Counted from the first letter of the stretch, positions 13,701 to 24,278 are shown. The stretch: DNA of 64,000 bases from Solen grandis (GCA_021229015.1 CM037788.1:46676497-46740496), one strand, 5' to 3'. A program made the numbers and translations. The notes: generated by a model not told the origin, from the letters alone.

Positions 13701-16700
13701 GCAATGCTTATGATCATAAGGTCTCAATTGAGTTCGATAATGGCTAAGATCTGTCAATTAGGTCAGGAGTTATGCCCCTTTTAATATTAAAAAAATGCCA
13801 TATTTCACGATGTTTACACTCTAGCATCTGCATCTTTTGAGCAATCATCTTCAAACTTTATGGCAGTGCTTATAACCAAAAGGTCTCGATTGAGTTCGAT
13901 TATGGCTAAGATCCGTCAATTAGGTCAGGAGTTAAGCCCCTTTTAATATAAAGAAATGCCAGATTTCACTTCGTTTACACTGTAGCATCTTCATCTTTTG
14001 AGCAATCATCTTCAAACTTTATGACAATGTTTATGACCATAATGTCTCGATTGAGTTATATTATGGCTGAGATCCGTCAATTAGATCAGGACTTATGCCC
14101 CTTTTAATATTAAAAATTTGCCATATTTCATATTGTTTACACTCTAGCATCTGCATCTTTTAAGCAATCATCTTCAAACTTTATGGCAGTGCTTATGACC
14201 ATAATGCCTTGATTGAGTTTAATAGGCTGAGATCAGTATTAGGTCAGGAGTTAAGCCTATATTAATATAAAAAAAATGCCAGATTTCACTTTGTTTACAC
14301 TGTAGCATCTTCATCTTTTGAGCAATCATCTTCAAACTTTATGACAATGCTTATGACCATAATGTCTCGATTGAGTTCAATTAAAGCTGAGATCTGTTGA
14401 TAAGGTCAGGAGTTATGCCCCTTTAAATATAAAAAATGCCAGATTTCACTTTGATTACACTCTAGCATCTTCATTTTTTTAGCAATCTTTTTTAAACTTT
14501 AAGACAATGTTTATGCCCATAATTTCACAATCGGTTCAATTATAACTGATATTAACTAGTTAATTTCAGAGTTATGCCCTTTTCACCATAAAAAAAGCCA
14601 GATTTCACTTTTACACCCTAGCATCTTTATTTCTTAAGCAATCATCTTTCTCAGGTGAGCGATCAAGGGCCATCTTGGCCCTCTTGTTTTTAGATTTGAC
14701 CTCATGACCGACTTTTTTACCCTACATGTCCCAGATTCGAACTTGTCCAAGATGATATAGAAACAAGCATTCTGATCAAGTTTCATGAAGATTGAGCCAA
14801 AAATGTGGCCTCTAGAGTGTTAACAAGGTTTTTCTAAGATTTGACCTCATGTTCTACTTTTTGACCCCACAAGACCCGAAATCGAACTTGTTTAAGATTT
14901 TATGGAAACAAACATTCTGATCAAGTTTCATGAAGATTGAGCCAAAAATGTGACCTATAGAGTGTTAACAAGGTTTTTTTAAAGATTTGACCTCATGACC
15001 TACTTTTTGACCCCACATGACCCAAATTCATACTTGTCCAAGATTGTACAGAAACAAACATTCTGACCAAGTTTCATGAAGATTGAGCCAAAAATGTGGC
15101 CTCTAGAGTGTTAACAAGGTTTTTCTAAGATTTGACCTCATGTTCTACTTTTTGACCCCACAAGACCTGAAATCGAACTTGTTTAAGATTTTATGGAAAC
15201 AAACATTCTGATCAAGTTTCATGAAGATTGGACTAAAAATGTGGCCTCTAGAGTGTTAACAAGGTTTTATTAATATTTGACCTTGTGACCTACTTTTTGA
15301 CCCCACATGACTGAAATTCAAACTTGTCCAAGATTTTATAGAACCAAACATTCTGACCAAGTTTCATGAAGATTGGACTAAAAATGTGGCCTCTAGAGTG
15401 TTAACAAGGTTTTAATATTTGACCTTGTGACCTAATTTTTGACCCACATGCCAAAATCAACTTTTCCAAGATTGTACAGAAACAAACATTCTGATCAAGT
15501 TTCATGAAGATTGGGCCAAAAATGTGGCCTCTAGAGTGTTTACAAGTTTTTTTAAGATTTGACCTCATGACCTACTTTTTTACCCTACATGTCCCAAATT
15601 CGAACTTCTCCAAGATTATATGGAAACAAGCATTCTGATCAAGTTTAATGAAGATTAAGCCAAAAATGTGGCCTCTAGAGTGTTGACAAGGGTTTTCTAA
15701 GATTTGACCTCATGATCTACTTTTTGACCCCTCAAGACCCGAAATTGAAATTGTCCAAGATTTTATGGAAAAAAACATTCTGACCAAGTTTCATGAAGAT
15801 TGGGCCAAAAATGTTGCCTCTAGATTGTTAACAAGGTTTTACTAAGATTTGACCTTGTGACCTACTTTTTAACCCCACATGACCCAAAATTGAACTTTTC
15901 CAAGATTGTACGGAAACAAACATTCTGACCAAGTTTCATGAAGATTGGGCTAAAAATATGGCCTTGGGCTAAAAGTATGGCCTCTAGAGTGTTAACAAGC
16001 CAAATTGTTGACGAGGCACGTCGCACGATGGATGACGGACGCCGGACGAAGGGCGATCACAAAAGCTCAAAAGGCCAGATTTTACTTTGTTTACACTCTT
16101 AAGCATCTTTATTTCTTAAGCAATCATCTTCAAACCTTATGACCATGTTGATGATCTAATCAAACCTAATACAACATCAAACCTTATGAAAATGTTGATG
16201 ATCATAATCTCCTGGACAAGTTAATGTATGGGTGATATCGGCCAATTAGGTCAGGACTTATACCCCTTTTAATATTAAAAAAAGCCAGATTTCACTCTAC
16301 TAGTCTAGCATCTTCATTTCTTGAAAAATCATCTTCAAACTTTATGACAATGTTAATGATAATAATTTCTTGATCAAGTTTGATTATGGCTGATATTGCC
16401 AGTTAGGTCATGAGTTATGCCCCTTTTGATATAAGACAATGGTTATAACATTAATCTCTTGATCAATTTCAATTATGGCATATATTGGCTAATTAGGTTT
16501 GGAGTTATGTCCCTTTTAACATAAAGAAATACACTGTACCAGATTTTACTTTGTTTACACTCTAGCATCTTCATTTCCTGACTATGACTTTTTGACTTGA
16601 CTGTTTGAGTTTACCGTTGCTTCGACAATATTTCAGCGACTTCCAGCTATTTACAGGTGGAGGAAGACCCCAAATGCACAGAGGCATCCAGGTAGAACCA

Positions 16701-18531
16701 CTGACCTTCTGCAAGCCAGCTGGAAGGCTTCCTCACATGAAAATTCAAATGTCCCTGCGGGGAATCGAACCCACGTGGTGAGGGGCTGAGTGAGTGCTAA
16801 AGTCAGCGACTTTACCCTCTCGGCCATTGAGGCCCATTCTTCATTTCCTAAGCATTTATCGTAAATCTTTATGAAAATGTTGATCATAATCTCTTGGACA
16901 TGTTTGATCATGGCTGATATTGGCCAATTCGGTCAGGAGTTATGCCCCTTTTAATATAAAAAAAAAAGCGCCAGATTTCACTTCGTTTACACTCCAGCAT
17001 CTTCATTTCTTCAGCAGTGCAGGTTATGAAGGCAATATTTCTCAGGTGCGCGCTTATAGGGCTATCTCGGCCCTCTTGTTTCTGTTTGATTTGGCTTTTT
17101 ATGGTAGATGTTTTAGTGAGTGCATTGCCTTGGTGAAACAATATGAAAATATGTAGTATATAAATTATAGGAAATAACATGTACATTTAATTATAAAATG
17201 AAAAGAAATGGGTCTTATGCATGTACTCTATTTGTTTTGACTCATTTCTTTTTACATCATTTGGGAAACAAGTTGATAAAGTTTTGATTTTAGTAATCCA
17301 TCTTGACACTTATAGAATTGGAACAGTATGTTGTGCCAGGAAAAGTCATGAAATGCTCTTTCTCCCAACGGGATTCAAACTCACTACCTTTTGCCACTTT
17401 AGACCATGTCGTTCTTCATGTATCCCAAGGCATTAAGCAACTTGATCAAAACAGTGTTTTATTTTGCAGGCATCAAGAAGTTCCAGTGTGACATTTGTTA
17501 CAAGTTTTTCTCACAGAGAGGTAATCTAACAGTGCACATGCGTTTGCACTCAGGTGACAGTTTATCCTATCAATGTGACATTTGTCACAAGATCTATCAC
17601 CATAAGTCCAACTTCACTAAGCACCTCAAATCACATCAACAGGAAGCAGAGGCTGAAGACAGGAAAAAAACCCCATAGGGTTAAAAGAGATAGTGTCCTA
17701 AAGTACAAGTTGGTTTTGGATGATTCCGATTTTACTTTGACATCAGGTAAAGATGGGGCAGGCTTACCTGTAAAAATGGTAGAAAAGAGTACAGAAACAT
17801 CTGATATTACAGAGAGTGTAGCTAATACAGTCAATGATGAAAAAGTTGAGGAAGCTTTGCCAGAAAGTGTGAAAACTATTGTAAAGGGTTCAAATAATAT
17901 TCCAACATTTGTTTCTGAGCAGGATGCAGAGGGTACTAGTAGCTTAAAAGTGACACAATCCACAAGTGTTGCCTCTGCACAGAATGAATATACAGAAATT
18001 ATCACCAATGAAATTGAAGATGATGCCCAATTAAAAGATGACTTTGCTACAAAACTTTTTGAGACAATAAAGAGAGAAGGCATAAACAGTGGCTCTGGTG
18101 TCCAGCTAACATTCATTTCAAGTAATGGAGAAACAAATGATATTTCAATTCATGGTGATGTCCTTAAAGAATTTCTGGAGAAGTTTGACAAGCAGTCAGT
18201 GAATTCCAGTACTGTGTCCAGCATTGTAGAAGCTGCTGTGACTGCTTCAGTTCAGGAGTTAGGAACTGTGAGTTCTGAAAACACTGTGGAGCCTGATCAG
18301 ACAGGAGCAACATCTGCAGCTGTTGTTGATACTTCTGCAAACGCTAATAAAGAGGTCCTCAATCTTGTGGTCAATGAGACTGCAGTGCAAGGTGCAAGTG
18401 AAGAGGATATGGAAGAAACAGCCGTTCAAGATTCAGTACAGCACTATGACTTGATGGAAAATGTCCAAGAGGTGGTGATTTTGACAGAGGATGCAGGCAA
18501 TATACCTGAGGTTGTTATCAGCGAAACATAA
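7547..18531 (+). CDS. C2H2 zinc-finger protein gene, 5' end lost in gap, three exons
   Basis: Three exons join in phase: 7547-7715, 8761-8885 and 17470-18531. They encode five C2H2 fingers: (1) FPCAVCGKVF..H...H; (2) FPCTFEGCNKSF..., which spans the first splice junction and has four residues between its cysteines; (3) YMCDECGEKF...; (4) FQCDICYKFF...; (5) YQCDICHKIY.... An H-x4-H just before finger 1 suggests an earlier finger inside the gap. After finger 5 comes an acidic, Ser/Thr/Val-rich tail of about 285 residues that looks disordered and could be a regulatory region. The tail is in the +1 frame relative to the fingers; deleting one base in the A7C4 run at 17664-17674 restores it. The protein is presumably a nuclear DNA-binding factor. 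No orthologue is recognised, and the 8.6-kb second intron is filled with transposons. Confidence 0.85.
8142..8254. mobile_element. Short piggyBac-like MITE with TTAA duplication
   Basis: A 113-bp element begins CCCTTTCCCTCATATAGAC and ends TGAGGGAAAGGG. It is flanked on both sides by TTAA (8138-8141 and 8255-8258). TTAA duplication with CCC-type ends is the signature of piggyBac-mobilised elements. A longer relative lies at 19431-19664. Confidence 0.85.
8761..8885 (+). CDS. Zinc-finger gene, second visible exon
   Basis: The acceptor is TTTGAATTTCAG and the donor ACACAG|GTAAAC. The first base completes an Arg codon begun in the previous exon. It supplies the His pair of finger 2 and all of finger 3, ending in the H-T-G linker start, which continues (phase 1) into the next exon. 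Confidence 0.9.
8913..10091 (+). mobile_element. Family A hairpin-ended tandem-core element (copy A1)
   Basis: It starts TAGCTCACATGAGC...GTGCTCAAGGTGAGCT, a near-perfect hairpin, followed by a CpG-rich CGTCCGTCG stretch. It ends AGGTGAGCGATTCAGGGCCATCATGGCCCTCTTGT, where GGGCCATCATGGCCC forms a second hairpin. The core has tandem units of 165 bp; the CTATGAATCC block recurs at 9476, 9641 and 9806. It has no coding capacity: the long minus-strand frame here only reflects the repeat period. It lies in intron 2 of the zinc-finger gene. Confidence 0.85.
10092..11322. other. Intronic sequence without recognisable features
   Basis: I see no gene or clear repeat here. A TGCCTCAT near 11004 and an ATGAGGCA near 11800 bracket the mariner fragment but are too short to call as element ends. 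Confidence 0.4.
11330..11763 (+). pseudogene. Tc1/mariner-type transposase remnant
   Basis: The frame contains DRPRSGRPR (the GRPR-type linker between the helix-turn-helix motifs of Tc1-like transposases), then NRLRERGI.CRRLYRR, and then NVVFSDESHFNLW, the block around the catalytic Asp of the DDE_3 domain. It is shorter than a ~340-residue transposase: it lacks the N-terminal helix-turn-helix, has a contracted middle and stops before the second and third catalytic positions. It is a dead fragment within intron 2 of the zinc-finger gene. Confidence 0.85.
12311..13155 (+). mobile_element. Family A element F2 inside R1
   Basis: It runs from hairpin TAGCTCACCTGAGCACTTGTGCTCGGGTGAGCT to AGGTGAGCGATACAGGGCCATCTTGGTCCTCTTGT. 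Flanks 'acaaggtttt' and 'tctaagatttgacctc' rejoin to an intact R1 core unit, so insertion was between two T's without target duplication. The core has three ~150-bp units containing 'cttggtcaggatgtttgtctacatgatatctcgga'. Confidence 0.85.
13440..14687 (+). mobile_element. Family A element F3 inside R1 (left hairpin lost)
   Basis: It starts directly in TGTGATCCCGTGAGCGTCCGTC without the left hairpin. Seven or so ~165-bp core units with 'agcaatcatcttcaaactttatg' follow, and it ends AGGTGAGCGATCAAGGGCCATCTTGGCCCTCTTGT. R1 core resumes right after it. Confidence 0.75.
16580..16837 (-). mobile_element. tRNA-derived SINE with 12-bp target duplication
   Basis: Read on the minus strand it begins ATGGGCCTCAATGGCCGAGAGGG (A-box-like) and then has GTGGGTTCGATTCCCC (B box), so it has a tRNA-like head. 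A body 'tcatgtgaggaagccttccagctggcttgc' and tail '...gaagcaacggtaaactcaaacagtcaag' follow. TCTTCATTTCCT flanks it at 16568-16579 and 16838-16849. It is one of the tRNA-headed SINE families of molluscs; a second copy is at 23319-23527. Confidence 0.85.
17080..17469. other. Intron end, with a possible SINE scrap
   Basis: GGGATTCAAACTC near 17370 is the complement of a tRNA B box (GAGTTTGAATCCC) and may be the remnant of a SINE. No other feature is seen before the exon acceptor. Confidence 0.4.
17470..18531 (+). CDS. Zinc-finger gene, last exon with fingers 4-5 and acidic tail; one frame break
   Basis: The acceptor is TTTTGCAG, and the first two bases complete the Gly codon of the linker. Fingers 4 and 5 lie in the frame that stops at 17676 (TAG). 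A frame shifted by one base is open from there to the TAA at 18529-18531. The homopolymer A7C4 at 17664-17674 is the likely site, so a sequencing indel is more likely than a real mutation. The tail is rich in Glu, Asp, Ser, Thr and Val. Confidence 0.85.
17664..17674 (+). other. Putative frameshift site (A7C4) in zinc-finger gene
   Basis: Read as A6C4, or with one C fewer, the finger frame runs on into the acidic tail without a stop. As given, a TAG follows after three codons. The long open frame downstream, starting in the same exon, argues that the shift is artefactual or very recent. Confidence 0.7.
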
Positions 18532-18598
18532 TTTGTGTTTGCTCCTTATATCATTGTGTGTATGTTTTTAAGTCACAAATACATAACTGGCAACACAA

Positions 18599-18604
18599 AA
18601 TAAA
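18599..18604 (+). promoter_or_regulatory. Likely polyadenylation signal of the zinc-finger gene
   Basis: AATAAA about 70 bases after the stop codon, on the coding strand. Confidence 0.5.
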
Positions 18605-19426
18605 GTACCTGTAGATCAGATTTGAAGATCAGGTTTTATTATGTAAGCTCTTCACTTCTAGCGAATGGAGCAAAACCTGGCCGTGACATGGAAAATATAT
18701 GTATTTTGGGTAAAACTAGGCCCTATGACTTGAAAAATGTGAGAGAAAGGAAAACAAAAGGCCCTCTAAGTATTTCTGTATTTCTAAATTGAGCCAGGCC
18801 TGTGTTTCAATAAACTCAAATTTACCATTCTGTAGGAACACAACTTTTGAAAAATGACTGATTTCTGTAATAAAACTAAAAAATAATGCTTATATCAGGT
18901 CAATAAATAAAAAAGTTTTTCTGGATTTTGAATTGAGGAAAATCTCAAGTTTAGATGTTTTGTGAAATACAAACTTGAAAAGAAGTACTCTTACAAAGTG
19001 TGTTCATCAAATCATGACCTTTATGGTCCTGTGTTTAAAGTAGACCCTGTATTGCAGATCTTATTTTCAATCTCTGTTGCTCTTTTAATCATATTCTGGG
19101 GTTGAATTCTTGAAATCAATTTTAAAAGAATATATTTTAAAAATGTAGTGTCTTTTAATAAATATGTTCCACCAAACCAACAAAACATTTCCCCCCCTCT
19201 AGTATATATTATACATGTATAATGATTCATGCTTTTAAACAAAGATCTTTTATTTTGATGAATTAATTATTATATATAATTATATCATGTGCAAGACATT
19301 CACATAAATGAAAGCAAAGAGTTGATGATTGAAGACTGGGACTTGTTATATGGAGATGAATAAATGTAAAGGAGGAAGCAGAGGGATCAAATTAGCACAG
19401 GGTTCCCACTAAAATCCTGTAGCATG
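18605..19426. other. No gene seen; 3' flank of the zinc-finger gene
   Basis: AT-rich sequence with no recognisable coding or repeat structure. Confidence 0.5.
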
Positions 19427-19430
19427 TTAA

Positions 19431-19664
19431 CCCTTTCCCTCATATAGACTCATTTTGACACACTCAATAGGTACCACATAAAGCCTGATCTGCAGAAAAC
19501 CACAGTTAAACCTTACTAAATTTAATTAAAAAATCCTCATTTCCAGACCACTGAGGAGCAGCGAACAACATAAAACCTGGTCAGCCTGCGAGTTACTTGC
19601 AGGCTGATCTGGTTTTATGTTGTTCGCATAGGTCTTTTCATGGTTTCCTCTATGAGGGAAAGGG
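19431..19664. mobile_element. piggyBac-like MITE with internal palindrome, TTAA flanks
   Basis: It has the same ends as the 113-bp element at 8142 (CCCTTTCCCTCATATAGA / TCTATGAGGGAAAGGG) and TTAA on both sides (19427-19430, 19665-19668). It is 234 bp because its interior contains a long inverted repeat, GCGAACAACATAAAACC...GGTTTTATGTTGTTCGC; the short copy retains one arm only. Confidence 0.85.
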
Positions 19665-20122
19665 TTAAGTAACCTTTAACGGTCACTCACATTAGCTGAG
19701 GTGTGAGTTGGTTCCCTGCACCATGATATAAAGGGTGCAAAAGCTCATGTTGGCAAGTGTTAATGAACTGAATGCAGGGCTGAAGTCATATTTAAGAATT
19801 CCTGAATAATGGGGTCTTACCCTTAAATAATGTGTATAAGATATGTTAAAACAAATCTAGGAGTTCTTTTCCTTTAGAATGGATGCAGGACTCTAAATTA
19901 ATGAGAACACAGATGGTGTCATATGTTGTGTTTTTAATTTAATTAATTTCAAATACAGGATATATTTGAGCTGTTGTAAAGCTTTCACTAGAGGGCATAT
20001 TGTGTTAAATGTACTGAGACAAAAAAATGAAAATTGTGTTAGTGTTTTTTTTTAGGTTAATATAGGAGTTGTTGTCTTTATTGTAATTGTTATGTAGGGA
20101 TAAACTAATAGGTTACTTTTGG

Positions 20123-20590
20123 GGCCTCAATGACTGAATGATTAGCCATATTGACTCATACCTAAGTCCTTCACAACTTTGGGTTCAACCGTTCCCGGTG
20201 GCTGAGTGGTTAGAGTATCCTTGGGAGCGGGAGGCGGTGGGTTTGATCCCCAGCTGCAACATACCAAAGTTGTAAAAAATGGTACTGTTATAGCTCCTTT
20301 GCTTGGCTCTCGGCATATACGGGTAGTTGCAGGACTGGTTGGCCCGGTGTCGGGATAATTTGACTGGGTGTGGTATCACGCCACATGTCTACGGCGTGTA
20401 GTGCAGTGTAGCAGCACTATATCTGTCTCAGGTAGACATCGTCTCCAAATGACTGAAATATTGTCGATGGGATGTTAAACCCAACAAATAAACAAACAAA
20501 CATTGGGTTCAAACCTTGGTCTGGTCACTCTGTTTTTAATGCCAACATACCAGGTTATGTTGTCAAATGCCATTAAACCTAATGGTTGTA
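20123..20590 (+). repeat. Older tRNA-like repeat interrupted by a SINE
   Basis: Left part GGCCTCAATGACTGAATGATTAGCC (A-box-like) and right part TTGGGTTCAAACCTTGG (B-box-like) flank the SINE at 20189-20502. Joining them gives a tRNA-like head. This is a decayed SINE or tRNA remnant, not a functional tRNA. Confidence 0.6.
20189..20502 (+). mobile_element. tRNA-derived SINE with 10-bp target duplication
   Basis: The head CCCGGTGGCTGAGTGGTTAG is A-box-like and GTGGGTTTGATCCCC is the B box. The tail contains 'gactgaaatattgtcgatgggatgttaaaccc' and ends in (AAAC)-rich sequence. The duplication TTGGGTTCAA lies at 20179-20188 and 20503-20512, inside the B box of the older repeat. Confidence 0.85.
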
Positions 20591-20861
20591 TTTTAAGATT
20601 GAGCATGTATAATCTTAATTAAACCAGCTCTTCGTTTGAAAATCTGACGCCATCCTGTGAAAGGTTATCACAATTTTGAATTTGAAAATCAGAATATCTT
20701 CTAGATATCAGTAAAAAATAAATTTCTGTTCATTGTTGTTAACTTATGAATATTCTTAAGTTATATCCAAGTTTTTTGAAGCAGACGTCTTGACTTGCTA
20801 ATCAAAGGTCATTCTTTAATGAGATGTCATCAAATCCTTCCTAGCCAGGATTTGGTTTTAT

Positions 20862-21786
20862 TCAAAGGTACCCAGTACGTTGCTGCCCATTAAAAAAGAT
20901 CAATGACATTATATATAATAAGAAGGTAGGTAACTTTGTCCATTGAAAATGTACATCATGTTGTTTCAATTGCTGTAACTGCTTTGAAAATTGGTGGATT
21001 TTCATAAAATTGGTCTTATTTTTGCATGGAAGGGATGAATAAAGACAATCCGGTACAAAAAAACACCCCCTTGCAAAAGTGTGCTACAACAGATCGCAAA
21101 GTTGAAAACGTGTTTGGTGTTGAATTGTATGGACAGATACTAATAAAAGAAACAAATAAACCTAAAATACTTGTTATTTCATTTATCTTATGCAGCCTTT
21201 TTACTGTCTTTTTAAAAATTCACCCTAATCGACCTTGACCGATGATTAGCTACGTTTAAACTTTTGATACTCTACAGTTACTATTGAGCGTCTCGGTGAC
21301 ATTGCTGATATAGTTTCATTTTCGATTTAGTCACAAAATCCTCTCAAAGGATTTCAAGTCTGCACAAGTGTTCAATTTAGGCATATTTGTTTCTTTGATC
21401 AGTATCTGTCCATACAATTCAACATTGATATTGTGGCTTTAGTTTTTCTATAGTTTTACACAGGAGGAATTGGCGAGATTCTGTCAGTTAGATCTCTTAG
21501 ACGTGTTTTTGTATTTGTGAACATTTTTTGGGCGATTCCTCAGGTAGCGGGGTGTTTATTGTCCCTGTATGTCTTTATTTATAACTTCCATGCAAAATAA
21601 GACCAATTTTATGAAAATCTATCAATGATCAAAGGAGTTGGCAATTGAATGACATGATGTACGACTGATGGAAAAAGTTACCTACCTTCTTTTTACATAA
21701 TAATAAGGTTGTTGATTTTTTTTTTTTCTTTTTAATTTTAATACGGCAGTTTTTCAGTCAAAGCAACGTACCGGATAACTTTGGTT
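20862..21786. mobile_element. ~0.9-kb near-palindromic (foldback) element
   Basis: The arms pair across nearly the whole length. For example, 'ataaaattggtcttatttttgcatgg' near 21006 pairs with 'ccatgcaaaataagaccaattttat' near 21590. 'gttgaattgtatggacagatact' near 21118 pairs with 'agtatctgtccatacaattcaac' near 21401. The outer ends carry CAGTACGTTGCT / AGCAACGTACCGG. It has no coding capacity and is a MITE or foldback element; the target duplication was not resolved. Confidence 0.75.
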
Positions 21787-22035
21787 TTATTGAGATTGAC
21801 ATTGAAATCATACAATAAAATATAGATTCTTAAGAACATGTGGCAAATACTATTTCATGTTGAAGCCAGTGTTCAGAGTAATGGATGAACACTCTAACCT
21901 AAGTTAGGCACCAGTCCTATTGACTTATGTTTATTTATATTGAGGAAGGTTATTTTAGTATGGGACACCAGTGTATGTATATGTGTATTGCAGATTTTAG
22001 TGTCTAGAATTATGATAAAAATGTGAATACATGTA

Positions 22036-22637
22036 CAGTCGACTCTTGTCTCTAAAACCGTCGGGACTGTCGAAATTAAGTCACATATCAGTTTGTCGAG
22101 TTATCAGTAGCTGGGATACTTTGGGTATTTTGTTATTTACCTCAACATTCAGCAGTAGGGTTGTTCCTTGTTTCTTTTCTTCTCATCGTTGATTTAAAAA
22201 CAACTGACATTGAACTTAGTATTTATATATTTTCAACTGTTTGTTCCATGTGAGTTGTATTAGTTTTCTGGCAGTAAATACTTTATTTTTCATATTTCAT
22301 GTCGTTTTTGGGCTTTTAGGCACACTTAATTCACAGGGGAGTTACTCTGCTTATTAAAGCACCGGAAAATTTTCACTTCGTGAGAATTGCAAATGGTTGC
22401 AAACAACTGAGATTGTTGAAGACAGTTCTGTTTTGTGTTTTTATTTCAATATGAATATGAAACGAAAAACAAGCAAAACATTACATTTTGACATTTTAAT
22501 TACATAAACATCTTTTGTTTGTTAAGCTTGGGTATGGACATAAACAACGTTGAGTAATTAACGACACTCGCTTACGGCATCAGTTTGCGACACCAGTTAA
22601 TAGAGAGTGACTATCAGCGCGGAAAACAAGTCGACTG
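22036..22637. mobile_element. TA-flanked mariner-type MITE, 602 bp
   Basis: It begins CAGTCGACTCTTGT and ends ACAAGTCGACTG, with TA immediately outside each end (22034-22035 and 22638-22639). It has no transposase. CAGTCGA.. ends with TA duplication fit a Tc1/mariner-mobilised non-autonomous element. Confidence 0.75.
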
Positions 22638-23318
22638 TACATCTTTACTCAAAATGGTCCTTAAGGACACCTCACCTTGGAAAAATGTTAAATTTGTTGT
22701 TTATTTAGTATTTTTTGCTGTTTATTGTAGAATAAAAAAGGGTGTAACAAGTCAAACAGTGATAAACCTACACATCATGAGCAATTTATTTCTTTAGTTT
22801 GATTTCGAGGTACAATAAGAGAACCACATGAGAGTGCCAACGCTCATCTGTTTTTGCCAATGTTAAATATTTTTGTTAAACGTTTAAAAAAGTTGACCTT
22901 GAAAATCACAACTAAAACTGTACTCCTTTACATGCAAAGTTGAAGTACCATTCCCTTTAAATTTAACCTTTGACCTTGAAGTAGTGTTATATCTAGACTT
23001 AATCATTGTGCTGAGAGATGGCAGCCAGATTAATAGGAAAAATTCTTAATTATTGATACAATAGAGGCAAAAGCCACATGTTGCAAAAACTCCACACTCT
23101 CCTGCAACTATAGTGGGTAGTAAGACAATGAAATACACACTCTATTTGTTACAAAACAATCCGGAATTAGAGTCATGAACCTGACTGTATGAACTTCAGA
23201 AGTAGGTCATTCCCTAGGACCTGATTTATATACACTCTCTACTGTTACTTAAGTGTAGAACTTGACAAGGTACTTGATGTTTTAGATACTTGAATGTTTG
23301 TTTCTTTTTCAAAGTTAA
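22638..23318. other. No gene seen
   Basis: AT-rich sequence with scattered decayed repeat; nothing specific can be supported. Confidence 0.4.
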
Positions 23319-23527
23319 GAAAGCCCCTCACCGCGTGGGTTCGAATCCCAGCAGGGTCATTCGGATTTTCATGTGAGGAAGCCTTCCAGCTGGCTTGCGG
23401 TAGGTCGGTGGTTCTACCCGGACGCCTCCACGCATTCGAGGTCTTCCTCCACCTGTACTTAGCTGGACGTCACTATATGACTGAAATACTGTTGAAGCGA
23501 TGGTAAACTCATATAGTCAAGTAAAAG
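23319..23527 (+). mobile_element. 5'-truncated tRNA-derived SINE
   Basis: It starts within the tRNA-like head at AAGCCCCTCACCGCGTGGG and has the B box GGGTTCGAATCCC. It then shares the 'tcatgtgaggaagccttccagctggcttgc' body and 'gaagcgatggtaaactcatatagtcaag' tail with the SINE at 16580-16837. The A-box half is missing. Confidence 0.8.
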
Positions 23528-24278
23528 TGATGAAATGCTCTGGGAGTAACCTAACTCGCTTTCATGCAAAATTATGCTTGAACTACTTTAGGTTAATTAG
23601 ACATTCGAAGCGCTACTTTTTTTTCTTTTTACAGGAGTATTTCTTCAAGTATGTAAAATGGGTCGCTGTTCTGATTTATAAGTGTCACTGATTGGTCATG
23701 CTTAAAATGGATGTTTACAGAGCAAATGTAAACAACAGCACATGAATAGCGGTTACAATTATGACTAAAAGGTCTGCGTAACATATTCCATTTGTATTCG
23801 TAAGTGCAGAATCGCATTGCATGGATCCGCACTATGCGCGGAGAGGTACAGTTAAACTTGTCATGGAAAATGTGCAAATTAGCAAGGTGAGCGATGCCTG
23901 GTAAACGTTTCTAGCTACTAAAGATGGCAAGCTGCCGTCTAAAAAGGGGCATGGTGCAAACAGGTTTGTGAGGGCATCTGTTGGCAAGCAGACTATCAGA
24001 TAAGTATAGTTAGCTACAATGTACAGGCCTGTAAATACCCCCTTGTTTATATATCGTATATATTCTATTAAGTATATTATTCAGGTTTAAATAGAATGAT
24101 TGCAGTTCATTTTCTGATTGCATAAACCATAGTTTGGCATACATAGGTTTTTTCCAATTCACTGTATATTAATATTAACAGTATAAATTACTATTACTAG
24201 ATTACAGATTTAAAATGGATCAAACTTATTGGAAGAAATGATTATTTTCATCAATGTATGTAATCTATTTCTGAATGA
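23528..24278. other. No gene seen
   Basis: Non-coding; no recognisable repeat or frame. Confidence 0.4.

Larger units (their letters stand above)
12110..16069 (-). mobile_element. Family A element R1 inserted in F1, itself split by F2 and F3
   Basis: It begins ACAAGAGGGCCAAGATGGCC, the minus-strand reading of the family A right end. It ends in the CpG-rich GACGGACGCCGGACGAAGG block and GCGATCACAAAAGCTC, without the final hairpin. Its core unit is 'gtggcctctagagtgttaacaaggtttttctaagatttgacc'. Core sequence stops at 12310, restarts at 13156, stops near 13439 and restarts at 14688, at exactly the positions where F2 and F3 lie. Confidence 0.75.
11879..17079 (+). mobile_element. Family A element F1, split by a nest of other copies
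   Basis: The left part (11879-12109) has the hairpin TAGCTCACCTGAGCAC..GTGCTCAGGATGAGCT and the start of a 'tttacactctagcatcttcat' core. The right part (16070-17079) carries the same core and the end hairpin GGGCTATCTCGGCCCTCTTGT. The join is readable: 'cccttttaatataaaa' at 12095-12110 continues as 'aaggccagattttactttg' at 16071, as in intact core units. Everything between is inserted. A SINE sits in the right part. Confidence 0.75.

Noticed and set aside
17631..18116. 161-residue antisense frame
   Set aside because: Shadow of the acidic tail of the zinc-finger gene on the other strand.
20189..20502. Functional tRNA gene
   Set aside because: A and B boxes are present, but the sequence does not close into a cloverleaf and continues into a SINE body with target duplications.
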